Shown: in pieces, positions 1-10,745 of the stretch
Layout of the letters: each line of letters starts with the position of its first letter
How positions within the stretch are numbered: position 1 is the first letter of the stretch
Notes under the pieces: generated by a model
What the model was told of the DNA's origin: nothing
The model's database searches: none
What the model saw: only the letters and a program-made list of their open reading frames with translations
Translations under genes and position numbers: made by a program
Assembly (NCBI RefSeq): GCF_028372415.1
Contig: NC_092878.1
Coordinates: forward strand, 1,625,001-1,689,000
DNA: 64,000 nucleotides
Source: Notamacropus eugenii
Lineage: Eukaryota; Chordata; Mammalia; Diprotodontia; Macropodidae
Direction of reading: 5' to 3'

Positions 1-566
1 TTTTTTATCTTCCTCACATGGTCGTGTCTATATTTTTCTGTTTACATATTGGAATCTTCCCGTAAAATCTCTGAGGGAAGGTACTATATTCATTTTGTCT
101 ATGCATCTCTAGCGTCTGATATGATGCTTTATATACAAGAAGTGCTGAATAAATGCTTGTGGGTTCAGAAGAGGGACAAGGATGGAGTCTGTGGGACATG
201 GACATTTAGGGGAAGTGAGGAGAATCTGGAAAGGAGTGACCAGATGGATAGGAGAACTAGGAGAAAGAAGAGTCAATGAGTCCAAAAGAGGAAAAAGAAT
301 TCTGGAGGATTAAGGAGCGAAATAGCATAAAATGATTCAGAAAGATTCAAGAAGACAACACAAAAAAGTGAAACCAAAGGTCACAATTATAAGGACCAAG
401 TCTCATCCCAGAGAACAGTTGAGAACATGCATCTCACTCCCTTCTTTGCAGAAGTGGGTAACTGTGGGTGCAGAATAGTGCATATACTGTCAGGTGTGGT
501 CAACGTGTTCGCTTAATTTGCTGAACTGCTTTTTCATTTTTTTTTGTCCCTTGTTAAAAGAGACTG
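1..566. other. GLDN intron 1 sequence, nothing recognised
   Basis: No convincing exon or repeat family was recognised. The open frames here are short and carry no known motif. Confidence 0.4.
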
Positions 567-800
567 TATGGGGCAGTGCCTAGAGAGTTGGCCTCAAAGC
601 TAGGAAGCTCTAGGTTCAAATCCAGTACCTGATACACACCAGCTATGTGACCCTGGGCAAGTCACTAAAATTCTCAGTGCCTCAGGCAACTCTCAGAGAC
701 TGTGAAGCTTCAAAGGAGACACTAACCTGCACTGGCTGAGGGAGTTTGTTCATGTGAGAATTCCTTCTACCAAAGAAATCATGAGTCCAATCTCTATCCC
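567..800 (+). repeat. tRNA-derived marsupial SINE (non-RTE tail)
   Basis: The tRNA-like head (GGGGCAGTG...GGTTCAAATCC) is followed by the CORE motif TGTGACCCTGGGCAAGTCAC. A tail beginning CAACTCTCAGAGACT differs from the Mar1 tail. A related copy lies near 60260-60425. Confidence 0.7.
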
Positions 801-1230
801 TATAAGGGATGCCTCACTTAATAAGGGAAGGGAGAAGGTTATATATGGAAATGGAGATGTAAACACAAACAAAACTATTCAATACAAATTAAAAAGGAAG
901 GCAAAGGAGGACAAGGATGAAGAAATAAGAGGTCATCAACAACCTTGGAGAGATACTGTTTCAGAAGCTGCTAGGATCAGAAGCTGGGTTGCAAGGGGTT
1001 AAAGAATCAATGGATGCTGAGCACATGAAGGCAGGGAACCCAAGCTTCCTTAACATCTCAAGGGAATGGTGAGATCAAGGGAAGTTGTGGGCTTTGCTTG
1101 TTTTTTTTTTTTAGGTTGAGGAATTAGAGCCATGTTCTTTTAGGCAGCAAGAAAAGAAGCAATAGAATGGGGAAGACTGAAGGTGAGGTTAGAGTAATGT
1201 ATGGGACAAGTTCGAGGAGGAATCACCAAG
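801..1230. other. Intronic sequence, nothing recognised
   Basis: Purine-rich unique-looking DNA with no gene or repeat family that I could identify. Confidence 0.35.
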
Positions 1231-1309
<79 letters not shown>

Positions 1310-1310
1310 A

Positions 1311-1342
<32 letters not shown>

Positions 1343-1476
1343 AGGAAGGAAGGAAGGAAGGAAGGAAGGAAGGAAGGAAGGAAGGAAGGAAGGAAGGAAG
1401 GAAGGAAGGGAGAAAGAAAGAAAGAAAGGAAGGAAGGAAGGAAGGAAGGAAGGAAGGAAGGAAGGAAGGAAGGGAA

Positions 1477-1538
<62 letters not shown>

Positions 1539-1843
1539 AGGAAAGGAAAGGAAAAGGAAAGAAAGAAAGAAAGAAAGAAGGAAAGAAGGAAAGGAAAGGA
1601 AAAGAAAAGAAAAGAAAAAGAAAGGAAGGAAGGAAGAAAAGAAAGAAAGAAAGGAAGGAAGATAGGAAGGAAGGAAAGAAGGAAGGAAGGAAGGAAGGAA
1701 GGAAGGAAGGAAGGAAGGAAGGAAGGAAGGAAGGAAGGAAGGAAGGAAGGAGGAAGGAAGGAAGGGAGATGGAGAGAGGAAGAGAGAGACAGGGAGAGGG
1801 AGGAAAGAAGGGAGAGAGAAAAGAAGGAAGAAAAAAAAGGAAG
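1231..1843. repeat. Compound (GAAA)n/(GGAA)n polypurine microsatellite
   Basis: About 600 bases of almost pure purine on the plus strand alternate between GAAA and GGAA blocks. The apparent long open frames on both strands (KERK and FLPS repeats) are artefacts of the repeat and not genes. Confidence 0.97.
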
Positions 1844-4099
1844 AATTTTAACATTATTGAGAGTTCAATTCCATTGAATTTTGGTTAGATCACAAGAACA
1901 TCTGGTGGACCTGGTTAGCAAGATGATTTTTTCAGGATGTCTTGATGCCTTAAGACTCCAGGCTAGAAATCTGAAAGTAGATCACTGTTCATTTTTTTTA
2001 GCAAATATGTCTTTAACTGCTCCTTCTTCTCTAGGCCCACTGCCACCATTCTAATCTAGGACTGAATAGGGTTTAAAAATGTAAGATCATCTAGTCCAGT
2101 CTCCTCATTTTACAGATGAGCAAACTGCCATCTAGAGATCCTCCTGTCTATCCCCCAGTTTACCATCTGTGTCAACTTAACCTGGCTAGCCTCAGTTTCC
2201 TCATCTGTGAAATGCCATTGTTGTTAAAGATGGCCTTTAAAGTTCCTGTGGTGCTATGAACTCAGCCTCACCTCGTCATTCTTACACAGCAAGGAAGTAG
2301 GTCTAACAAAGCTGTGACTAGCTCAGGGTCCCATTTCTAGGGAGACGCCCAATTCAATGTTTCCACCGGGTTCTTGAGCAAGTCTGAGTGATATACGCCA
2401 GATTTCTCGAACAAAGGAAGTTTGATCATCTCTGGAAAAGCAGACAGTTGAAATTCTAGACCTGAGACTGAAGAACTAGATCCTGCACCCCATGATGGCC
2501 GCATCAGAGTAAAGCAGCCTATCATATGTGACCCAAACCACCTACCTGACTCTACTTAGCATTGGGAACAGAATTATCAACACTGACAAATTTCCACTTT
2601 GTATCTTACACATTCAAGCCTTCTTTAGATAAGAAAACTACCATTGGTATGGGGGAAAGGAAATGATTTAGAAGGTATAAAATTTGACGTTGAGCCTTAT
2701 GAAGGGGCTCCCTGTTCAAAGATGGGAGGTGGGAGGTGAAACAGTAGCAGAAGGTACAGGCTTAGCTCAGGTGCCCCCACATATCATAGCCAGGGCCAGA
2801 AGAAGAGGCAGGTCCCACAGTTCTAGTCAGCAGTCATTTAGTTCACATGTGAATAAGAATCCTCTCTATAATGTGCTATGTAAGTGGTCTTCCAGCCTTC
2901 ACTAGAATTCTTTAGCATACTAACAAATTATGTTGGTCTTGATTGTAATGGGAGACTGGCCAATAATGACCCAGTCCCATTAGCATGTGTAATATGCTTG
3001 AACTTGGACCAACCCATGTGGGGCCTGCTTCTGGGCATGTGTAATGGAGGATCCCTTCCCCCCATTTAAGAGCAGGTATCCTCTGACTGTTTCCTGTCAG
3101 CTTACCCTGTAGTGAGGAAAAATTTTACCATTGGCAGCTGAGTCCAAACTGAGTGTGTATACAAAAGATTGAAGCAGAGAATCTCTTACTCTCTCCTATG
3201 GTGGTTTTTAATTGAGGAAAAAGAAATTTGGAGGGTCTCCAAGTAAGGGAAAGAGGTAGCACCTGTGACTCAGAGCTACCTTATCTCTCTACACAGGCTC
3301 CAGGTGGATATGAACACATGGAGCCTCTGTTTCCTTTGTTTCTTGTGTTTACTATTTACTGATATTAGGTGGATGAATATCCAAGAGACAGAATGCACCA
3401 GTTTACAATCTTAGGAGCTTGGAAAGGCCAGGAGAACTATTAAATTTCCAGTAATTGGACTTGGTAGGAATTTGTCAGAGGCTAAAGCAGCCCCAAGTGG
3501 TGAGGAATCATCCCTGAGGGTACACCTGCTTGACCATGTCCATGAGGTAAAGAGCAAGGGAATGAATTCATCTATTGGCTACGCCACACCCAGAAGTGAA
3601 CTTTCTGGGAACTCCTTGAAGGGAAAAAATGACTTGCAGGAGATGTTTTTGGGCAACCATTTAAAATTTTTGTTCTTTTTCCCCAGGGACCACATGGATA
3701 TGCAGATGAGAGAATACGACTCTTGGTTTTGGTGTGGCAGAGATGTACTTTACTCCTTGGAAAACCTTATACCCCTTTATAAAAGTAACTGATGTTCATT
3801 TTGCCATTGATATGGGGAAAATGTTAACTCGTTAAGTGATATTGAAGGGAACCTACCAGATAGGAGTTAGTGAGAGATAGTCCTTGAAATCCCAACTCCT
3901 TGGGTTCCTACTGGAATCCCAAGGAGGTGTATTCAGCTGTCCTCTAGTGGCCCAGCTTCCCAGTGCCAGTGGAGATTGTGAAAATAAATCCAGAACCTAC
4001 TTTACATACAAAGAAAGACGGTACATGCACATCTCTGAGACTGAAACAAAAATGTCCACTTTTCTCCCATAGGAAGGGAAAGGAAAGAGAATTAGAATC
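1844..4099. other. GLDN intron 1, mostly unclassified
   Basis: A short Ther-1/MIR-like fragment lies near 2070-2130 (minus). The 106-codon open frame at 3472-3792 has no recognised domain and no splice or homology support, so it is not called as a gene. The stretch 2900-3460 has an LTR-like feel but no boundaries could be set. Confidence 0.35.
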
Positions 4100-4285
4100 T
4101 ACAAAGCACCTACTATGTTCCAGGAGTGGAGACACTTTTTACAATTATTATTTTATTTGATCCTTTCAACAACCTTGGGAGGTAGGTGCTATTATTATCC
4201 CCACTTTACAGAGAAGGAAACTGAGGCCAACAGAGATCAAGGGATTTTCCCAGGGTCATACAGATAGGATAAGGGTGGGTACTAA
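4100..4285 (-). repeat. MIR/Ther-1-type CORE-SINE
   Basis: Reads as the complement of a MIR: GCACCTACTATGT, then ATTATCCCCACTTTACAG, GGAAACTGAGGC and CAGGGTCATACAG. Confidence 0.8.
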
Positions 4286-4623
4286 TGTACTTACATATAT
4301 CCTCTCCCTAGTTTGATATGTCTTTCTTCCTCCTTAAGTTTTTCCTTTCCATTTCTATGGTCTACTTCAATTGTTTGTACACAGTACAAACTTGGTAAAC
4401 ATATTAGTACTTTAAAAACATGGTAGTACTTTTGGAAAATGGGCCTTGTTTCCTCTGGAATTTTGAACCTTACTTTCATTTGTAAGTACTGGCTAAACAA
4501 CAGTTTGTATGGAAAAAAATCTATGGGTTTTAGTGGATTATAAGCTTAAAATTAGTTGAAGGGGTGATGTGGAATAAAAAAAAATACTATTACTATAAGC
4601 TACTTTAAAAAGGCATTTTGCTA

Positions 4624-4870
4624 TTCAGTTGTTTCAGTCACGTCCAGCTCTTCATGACCACATTTGGGGTTTTCTTGGCAAAGACACTGGAATGGTTTGC
4701 CATTTCCTTCTTCAGCTCATTTTACAAAAGAAGCAACTGAGGCAACCTGGGTAAAGTGAGCTGCCCAGGGTCACACAGCTAGTGTCTAAGGACAGATTTG
4801 AATTCAGGAAGATGAGTCTTCCTGACTCCAGGTCCTGCCCTCTATCTCCTGTGCCACTTAGTTGTTTCCA
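4624..4870 (-). repeat. Mar1-type CORE-SINE
   Basis: Nearly complete minus-strand copy. It has the RTE-like tail complement (CAGTTGTTTCAGTCACGTCC, TTTTCTTGGCAAAGACACTGG), then the CORE (CAGGGTCACACAGCTAGTG) and the tRNA-like head complement ending GTGCCACTTAG. Confidence 0.88.
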
Positions 4871-4929
4871 TTAAAAACATAGGGTATCCAGAATATGGGA
4901 CATGATAGTACCAATGTATAATGCAGGCA

Positions 4930-5177
4930 ATTAGCTGGTGCTAATTGATAGAATGCCAGGCTAGAGTCAGGAAGACTCATCTTGCTGAGTTCAAATCCCA
5001 CTTCAGATATTTATTAGCTATGAGACCCTGGGCAAGTCCCTTAACCCTGTTTGCTCCATTTCCTCATCTGTAAAATGAGCTGGAGAAAGAAATGGCAAAC
5101 CATTCCAGTATCTTTTCCAAGAAAATCCCAAATGGAGTCACAAAGAGTCAGACACAACTGAAATAACTGAACAACAC
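4930..5177 (+). repeat. Mar1-type CORE-SINE
   Basis: Plus-strand copy with the tRNA-like head, CORE (GAGACCCTGGGCAAGTCCC) and the RTE-like tail AAATGGAGTCACAAAGAGTC. It lies only about 60 bases from the oppositely oriented copy at 4624-4870, so the pair could form a hairpin. Confidence 0.88.
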
Positions 5178-5185
5178 CGGTCTCA

Positions 5186-5650
5186 ATGTATTCTGAAATG
5201 GTCAGGTCACATTTAGAACAATGTGTTCCACTCTGGGAATCATATTTTAAGAAGAATTAAGAACAAACTATAGCACACCAAGACCAGGGCGAGCAGGATT
5301 TCAAAAGACTTTGAAATCACATCATCCAAAGATCAGTCAAAGAAACTGGGAATGTTTAACCTATAGAGGAGGAAGCTTGAAGACCGTCACAAAGGCTATT
5401 CTACCCCAGTAGTAGAACTAAGAAATGAAAGCTGCAAAAGAGAGACTCAGCCCAACGTCAGGTGACACTTCCCAGAGATCAGAGCTACCCAAAATGGGCT
5501 GCCCTTGGGAAGCAGTGAGCGCCTTATTACTAACGATCTCCAAGTAACAGATGGCCACTTTTAAGAAAAAGTACAAAGTGTTCGTGTTTCGGGAAGAAAC
5601 AAAGACCTTTGAAATCCCTTCCAGTTCTATGATTCTGTGAATCTGTGGGT
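5186..5650 (+). repeat. CR1/L3-like LINE 3' end
   Basis: The sequence resembles the 3' coding end of a CR1/L3 LINE and finishes with the clade's typical CCCTTCCAGTTCTATGATTC followed by short ATTCTGTG-like repeats. Confidence 0.65.
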
Positions 5651-6019
5651 CAGTGAAAAAGAATTTCACAAAGAGAAGCTAAACCAAGCTCCAAAGGGAA
5701 CTAAACCCCCTAGAAGGTTCAATTAAATGAAACATGTTACTCTGTCACCAAGGTATAGCAAAACTCAATTTTGTTTAAATTGTATTGTGCTTGGTATGTG
5801 TGAGGGAGAAGACAATAAATGTGTAGCTATTTAAGAGAAACAGAATGTTAGAACCGTAGCAGGCTTGCAGCCAGAGGAGAGCGGTTATGCCTCTTTATTT
5901 TCTGAGTACTGAACAAGGTGAGAATTATCCTCGTCCTGGGTCCTCCTTGTGCCTCTGAGAAGACTTTTCTTTTTCTTTGTAGCAGCAGCAAGGATTTTCA
6001 AGTTTATACTATTAGGATG
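5651..6019. other. Intronic sequence, nothing recognised
   Basis: No supported feature was found in this stretch. Confidence 0.3.
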
Positions 6020-6021
6020 AT

Positions 6022-6250
6022 TTTTCAGTCATCTCAGTCATATCTGACTCTTTGTGACTTTGGGGTTTTCTTGGCAAAGATACTAGAGCTGTTTGCTATT
6101 TCCTTCTCTTGCTCATTTTACAGAGCAAGATTAAGTGACTTGCCCAGGATCACACAGTTAGTAAGTGTCAGAGGCCAGATTTGAACTCAAGAAGATGAGT
6201 CTTTCTTATTCCAGGCACAGCGCTCTATCCACTGTGCCACCTATATGCCC
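6022..6250 (-). repeat. Mar1-type CORE-SINE
   Basis: Complement of tail (TTTGGGGTTTTCTTGGCAAAG), CORE (CAGGATCACACAGTTAG) and head (CACTGTGCCACCTA). Confidence 0.88.
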
Positions 6251-6934
6251 TTTAATGATGACAGAATTCACATACTTGAGTTGACCTTGAGCTAATGTTT
6301 TAAAATATGGAGACACCCCTGTAATAGATATAAAAGGAAGGCATGGACGCAGTGAGACAAACAGACACAAAGATTAGGGGCTGCACACTGGCCTAGAGAG
6401 AGACCTGGGCTTCCACAAAGCCTGTCTAGGAGTACTCACACATATCCAGAGGCCAGAGTCAGACAGAGATATTATAGGAGAGATGGAGCCTTGAAGAGAA
6501 AGAAGAAATGTGTTTGGAATCTCAATGAGAGCATTTAGGAGATAGAGATACCCAGCTTCACACTCGGAGAGAGCCCAGAGGCTGTACCCCACACCGCTTG
6601 GCATCACCACAGGGAGGAGGGCACCACATACATTAAGAAATGGTTCTCTGAATTCTGAGAATTGTATAGGCGGATCAGACAGAAAGTAGGACCTACCTGC
6701 ATAACATAACATCACACCCTCTAGAAAATTCGTTGCTCATTGAAGCCTATTAAGATCACGACTGCTACTCAATTTTGGTACTCTCTCAAAGGTCCTGGCC
6801 TGACAAACAAAGGGGCCTGTGATCCAACGGACAATGCTAGAGGCAAAAGGTTTAGAACAATGGATAGCAAAGACAGTGACAAGGAGAAAATTTGCCAGTT
6901 CAAGATCACCGTATTCACCACAGTGAACACCACA
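6251..6934. other. Intronic sequence, nothing recognised
   Basis: Contains short random open frames on both strands but no recognised domain, exon signature or repeat family. Confidence 0.3.
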
Positions 6935-6939
6935 GTTGT

Positions 6940-7203
6940 TTTGAAGTTCAGTCTTTTTCTAGTCGCATCCGACTCTTTCTGACCCCATTTGAGGTTTGTT
7001 TGGTTTTTTTTGGCAAAGATACTGGAGTGGTTTGCCATTGCCTTCCCCAGCTCATTTTACTGACTAGGAAACTGAAACAAACAGGGTTAATTTGCTCACT
7101 TAGGGTGACACAGGTAGTGCCTGAGGCCACATTTGAACTCAAGAAGATGAGTCTTCCTGACTCCAGGACCAGTGCTCTGTTCACTTTGCCTCCTAGCTAC
7201 CCT
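6940..7203 (-). repeat. Mar1-type CORE-SINE
   Basis: Near full-length minus copy from the RTE-like tail (CAGTCTTTTTCTAGTCGCAT) to the head complement. The open frames here are in the SINE and are not genes. Confidence 0.88.
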
Positions 7204-7289
7204 TATTCACCACAAGGAACTCCTAAAGAGCAGTTGCTTTTGGCCATCTCATCAGTACTCATCAGAATCAGCCTTTGCAGATTGTCCCT

Positions 7290-7580
7290 GTTTCTTTCCC
7301 CTTCAAGTCTCAGCTCAGGTGCTACCTCCTTTATGAAGCCTTCCCTCATTCTCTCTTTGGAAATGTTCCCTCCTTCCTCTTGATTCTTAGAGCACTTTGT
7401 CTAGACCTTCTTTGGTCTCACCATGTTATAGCCTGTATCTGTCTTACATGAGTATGTGTCTCAGCATCCAGTATAGACTGTCAGCTTCTTTAGAGGACCA
7501 ACTATGCTGTTGCTCATCATTGATACCTAGCATAATGTTTTTAATATAGTAAGGACCTACTAATTGTTGAGTACAATTTT
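7290..7580 (+). repeat. L2 LINE 3' end
   Basis: Matches the L2 3' layout: TCAGCTCAGGTGCTACCTCC, then AAGCCTTCC, then the end block with GACTGTCAGCTTC and a TAGCATAATG motif. Confidence 0.7.
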
Positions 7581-8069
7581 TGGACTGAGTTAACAGTTAA
7601 TTTTTGTGTAATTGTCTGTATTTCAGTACTCCAGGGATCCATAATTTCTTTGGTGTAGATACTCACTTCATTGACATGAATCTTAGCCCACTCACCACTT
7701 AATAGACAGTCTTTGTGAGCTGTTATAGCTAACTATACATAGCGATAGTTGCCAACAACCCGATGATGAACTGTATGAACTTAGATTGTCTGGTCCTTGA
7801 AAAACCATTTCTGAAAACCAACTCCAATAATCTGTCAGAAGCTGTGCCCCACTGCCATAGCCTTCTATGTGTCACATCCATGCTTTGATGAAACACTAGA
7901 AGAGGATTTTAGTGTTTATAAGATAGATTTCATATATTAAAAATGAAACAACCATTAGACCATTGATTGAGATATGTCTGATAGCATGCCTCGGAGATGT
8001 CCTGTCATCATCATCATCTCTAATATTTTTGATCTGATCACAGACCACCTAACACAGAGACAAATGAGA
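7581..8069. other. Intronic sequence, nothing recognised
   Basis: No recognised repeat or exon in this unique-looking stretch. Confidence 0.3.
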
Positions 8070-8300
8070 GATAACATCTAGCATTTAAACACTTCTCCAG
8101 GGCTTGCAATTATCTCATTTAAGCTGCACAATAATTTTATGAGTAGCTGTTATTATTATAATCATTCCCATTGATTTAGAAGGAAACTAAGGCTCAAAAA
8201 AGGTTAGTTGATTTTTCCCAGGATTCCATTGCTAGCAACTGTCAGAGGTGGGTGTCAAACACAGACTCCCAGTCCAGTATTCTATCCTCTATACTAAGTA
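8070..8300 (-). repeat. MIR/Ther-1-type CORE-SINE
   Basis: Complement of a MIR: AACACTTCTCCAGGGC, TATCTCATTTAAGC, GAAACTAAGGCTC and the head near 8280. Confidence 0.65.
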
Positions 8301-8323
8301 GCCTGTTTCACTGAGAACAAGAT

Positions 8324-8412
8324 TGTGCGTGTGTATGTATGTGTATGTATACACACATGGATAAACACGTCTATACACATATACATACACACAAACACAT
8401 ACACACACATAT
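8324..8412. repeat. TG/CA-rich microsatellite
   Basis: Degenerate alternating purine-pyrimidine tract of GTGTATGT and ACACATAC units. Confidence 0.85.
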
Positions 8413-8889
8413 ATAATTAAGTGGTAATTCTGCAACTCTGAAAAGAAACATAAAAAGGCATTAGAGCACAGAGAGAACTTCTTTCCTTGGCTTCACTGTC
8501 CCATCTAAGGTCCCAAGTGTTCTGAAGAGAATACTGCAACAATGCCTTGGGCAGCTTCCAATCCTGTATTTTTAGCTCATTTTAAGAATCACTTGTCAAC
8601 TGAAGGCCAGTGATAGAGTAGTCTGAAGATGGAAAGCTGCTGAAGGAACCTTTCAGAAACTGTTAAGAATAACATTTTATGTCCACATAGTGCCTTTCAA
8701 CAAGGATCTTTAAATGAGATTTTAGGCAAAGCACAGTTAAGTAATATGTCTGATAACATACTGCAGAAAGTACAAGGTAAAACTCTACTTGAAAGCATTG
8801 TTAGTTCACATTGTCATATTCCTAAATATATGACATGATACTAATGTACCTGCAGGTGTTTATTGTAGTTAAAAATTTTGGGTAACATA

Positions 8890-8934
8890 TGTGTGTGTGT
8901 GTGCGTGTGTGTGCGTGTGTGTGTGTGTGTGTGC
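8890..8934. repeat. (TG)n microsatellite
   Basis: About 22 TG units with two TGCG interruptions. Confidence 0.95.
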
Positions 8935-8937
8935 TGC

Positions 8938-9170
8938 ACTTTAGTGTTTGCAAAGTACTTAATGTACTTTATCTCATTTGACCCTCATAACAACCTTGTG
9001 AGGAAAGCAGCACAGGTATCCTAATTCTTATTTTATAGATGAGGAAAATGAAGCTTAGATAGATTTTATGACTTTCCAAGGGTCTTAATAAAATGTCTTG
9101 GGTAAGATTCAAACCCAGGAAAAAAAAGATCAAGGAAATCCAAGTTCAACACTCTATCACTTTTCCTCTC
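8938..9170 (-). repeat. MIR/Ther-1-type CORE-SINE
   Basis: MIR complement: TGCAAAGTACTTAATGTAC, ATCTCATTTGACCCTCATAA, TATAGATGAGGAAAATGAAGC. It directly abuts the (TG)n tract. Confidence 0.75.
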
Positions 9171-9274
9171 CCATGATACATTTTAGTATAACTACCACAT
9201 TTCCTCCCAATTAACCTTTCTTTTTAAGTTATTATTGATATTTTTGATAGACAATGTTTTCAGATGATAGGTTG

Positions 9275-9450
9275 ATGAATTTTAAAGCTAGGATAGACCT
9301 GAGAGATAGTCTAGTTCAAATTCCTCCTTTTGCAAATGAGGAAGCTAAGTCCCACAGAAGTAAAGTCATTTGACCGAGTTCCCACTAGTATGAAGCAAAA
9401 TCTAGATTTGGATCCAGGTCTTTTGACTTGAAATACAATGTGTTCTCCAT
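9275..9450 (-). repeat. Ther-1/MIR-type SINE fragment
   Basis: Carries AGAGATAGTCTAGTTCAAAT, GAGGAAGCTAAG and TCTTTTGACTTG, the usual marsupial MIR-like order in the minus orientation. Confidence 0.6.
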
Positions 9451-9829
9451 GTCCCCACAATTTTTGGCAGAATTAGCAACTCTATTCTAAATGTTTGTAT
9501 CAGTCACAGGATTTGGGGAAAAAATTCCTTTTGACTACATTAAGCAGCAAAACAAATACTTTGGAGATGAACTTTTATTTTCTAGTATTCATAAGATGAG
9601 CCCTGCCCAGACGCAATCTCACCAACTAACAGAATCAGAATGAACTAAAATCACAAGCCCTAGGAATCTAGCTGGAAACAAAGAAAAGAGTTTGAGAGAG
9701 TAAAGATAATGCTAGTTGACATTTGGGAAGCACTTAACCTACAGCCTCTTTTGATCCTTACAACAGCTTTGCAAAGAAGGCAAAGTTTTATGCATAATAT
9801 AAACAAGGAAATTTTATGGAGCCTTGTCG
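9451..9829. other. Intronic sequence, nothing firmly recognised
   Basis: A MIR-like scrap (GGGAAGCACTTAACC) may lie near 9720-9800. Nothing else was identified. Confidence 0.3.
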
Positions 9830-9834
9830 ATTTT

Positions 9835-10020
9835 TTTTTCCAACTATCTTGAGAACATGTGACATGGAGCCCTTTGGAAGTCTTGTGAAGCCTATGGATC
9901 CCTTATCAGAATAATATTTTTAAATGCATAAAATAAAATATAGAAAGGAAAGCAATGATTGTATATTGAAATATAGTTATGAAAATATTTTTAAAAATCC
10001 ATTCAAGAACTCCAGGATAA
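9835..10020 (+). repeat. hAT-like MITE fragment (family A)
   Basis: Contains GTGAAGCCTATGGATCCCTT, AGAATAATATTTTTAAATGC and TATTGAAATATAGTTATGA. These occur in the same order at 42356-42545 and 63345-63530, and in reverse at 49970-50145. Family A as named here ends in GGTTAAGAGCCCCTG at 41650-41664. Confidence 0.6.
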
Positions 10021-10069
10021 GAAACCTTTCTCTAGAATTTATTTCCTTTGTCTCTGTTCCTATCAATCA

Positions 10070-10450
10070 ATATTACTAGTTCAGACTCCAATATTCTCAT
10101 CTGGATAAGTGCAATAGACTTTGCTGGTTTGGGATTGTTTGTCTGATTTTATAATAAACTTCTAATTGGTCTTTGTATATCCATTCTCTCCTCACTTCAA
10201 ATTGTAGTTCAGTTTCACCAAACAAATCTTTCTCCAACACCGATTCTTTCATGTCTCTCCCTTTCTCCAAAACTTACAAGTTGATCTTGTAACTTACAAA
10301 ACTTACAAATTGATCTTCAGATCAATTTCAAACTCCTCATCTGGGTAGTCAAGGTTCCCTATAATCTTGTTCTACCATATTACTTATTTTGCATTATTCT
10401 TCAATGGTCCCTTGCATACCATAGACACTTCTTTTAACGTAGAATTAAAC
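10070..10450 (+). repeat. L2 LINE fragment
   Basis: Pyrimidine-rich block with CAATTTCAAACTCCTCATCT and AGTCAAGGTTCCCTATAATC, resembling the L2 3' coding end. Confidence 0.5.
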
Positions 10451-10489
10451 ATGAACCTTTTATTCTAGACAAAATATATCACCTCACTG

Positions 10490-10745
10490 GGGAAGGGAAT
10501 AAGCATTTATACAGTATGTACTATGTGTGCTATTACACAGTTACAAATATTACCTCATTTAACTACTCACAACAAACCTGGGAAATAGGTACTATTATCT
10601 TCACTTTACAGTTAAAGAAACTGATCCAGACATCCATGGAATGACTTGCTCATGGTTACACAGCTAGGAAGTTTCTGAGACCACATATCAACTCAGGTCT
10701 TTTTGACTCCAGGGCTCACTGCTCTATACACTACCAGCTACCCCT
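10490..10745 (-). repeat. MIR/Ther-1-type CORE-SINE
   Basis: MIR complement: AGTATGTACTATGTGTGC, ACCTCATTTAACTACTCAC, TGGTTACACAGCTAGGAAG, then the head near 10735. Confidence 0.75.

Noticed and set aside
1167-1877. Open frames of 236 and 221 codons on opposite strands
   Set aside because: They are translations of the GAAA/GGAA microsatellite (KERK and FLPS repeats) with no other coding signal.
2900-3460. Possible LTR in GLDN intron 1
   Set aside because: Promoter-like and CAATGG-like composition only. No TG...CA ends, polyadenylation signal or target duplication could be set.
3472-3792. 106-codon plus-strand open frame
   Set aside because: No recognised domain, no repeat or exon signature, and it lies within the presumed GLDN intron on the opposite strand.
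8324-8412. CRISPR-like short repeats
   Set aside because: They are dinucleotide-type microsatellites without spacers, and the sequence is vertebrate.
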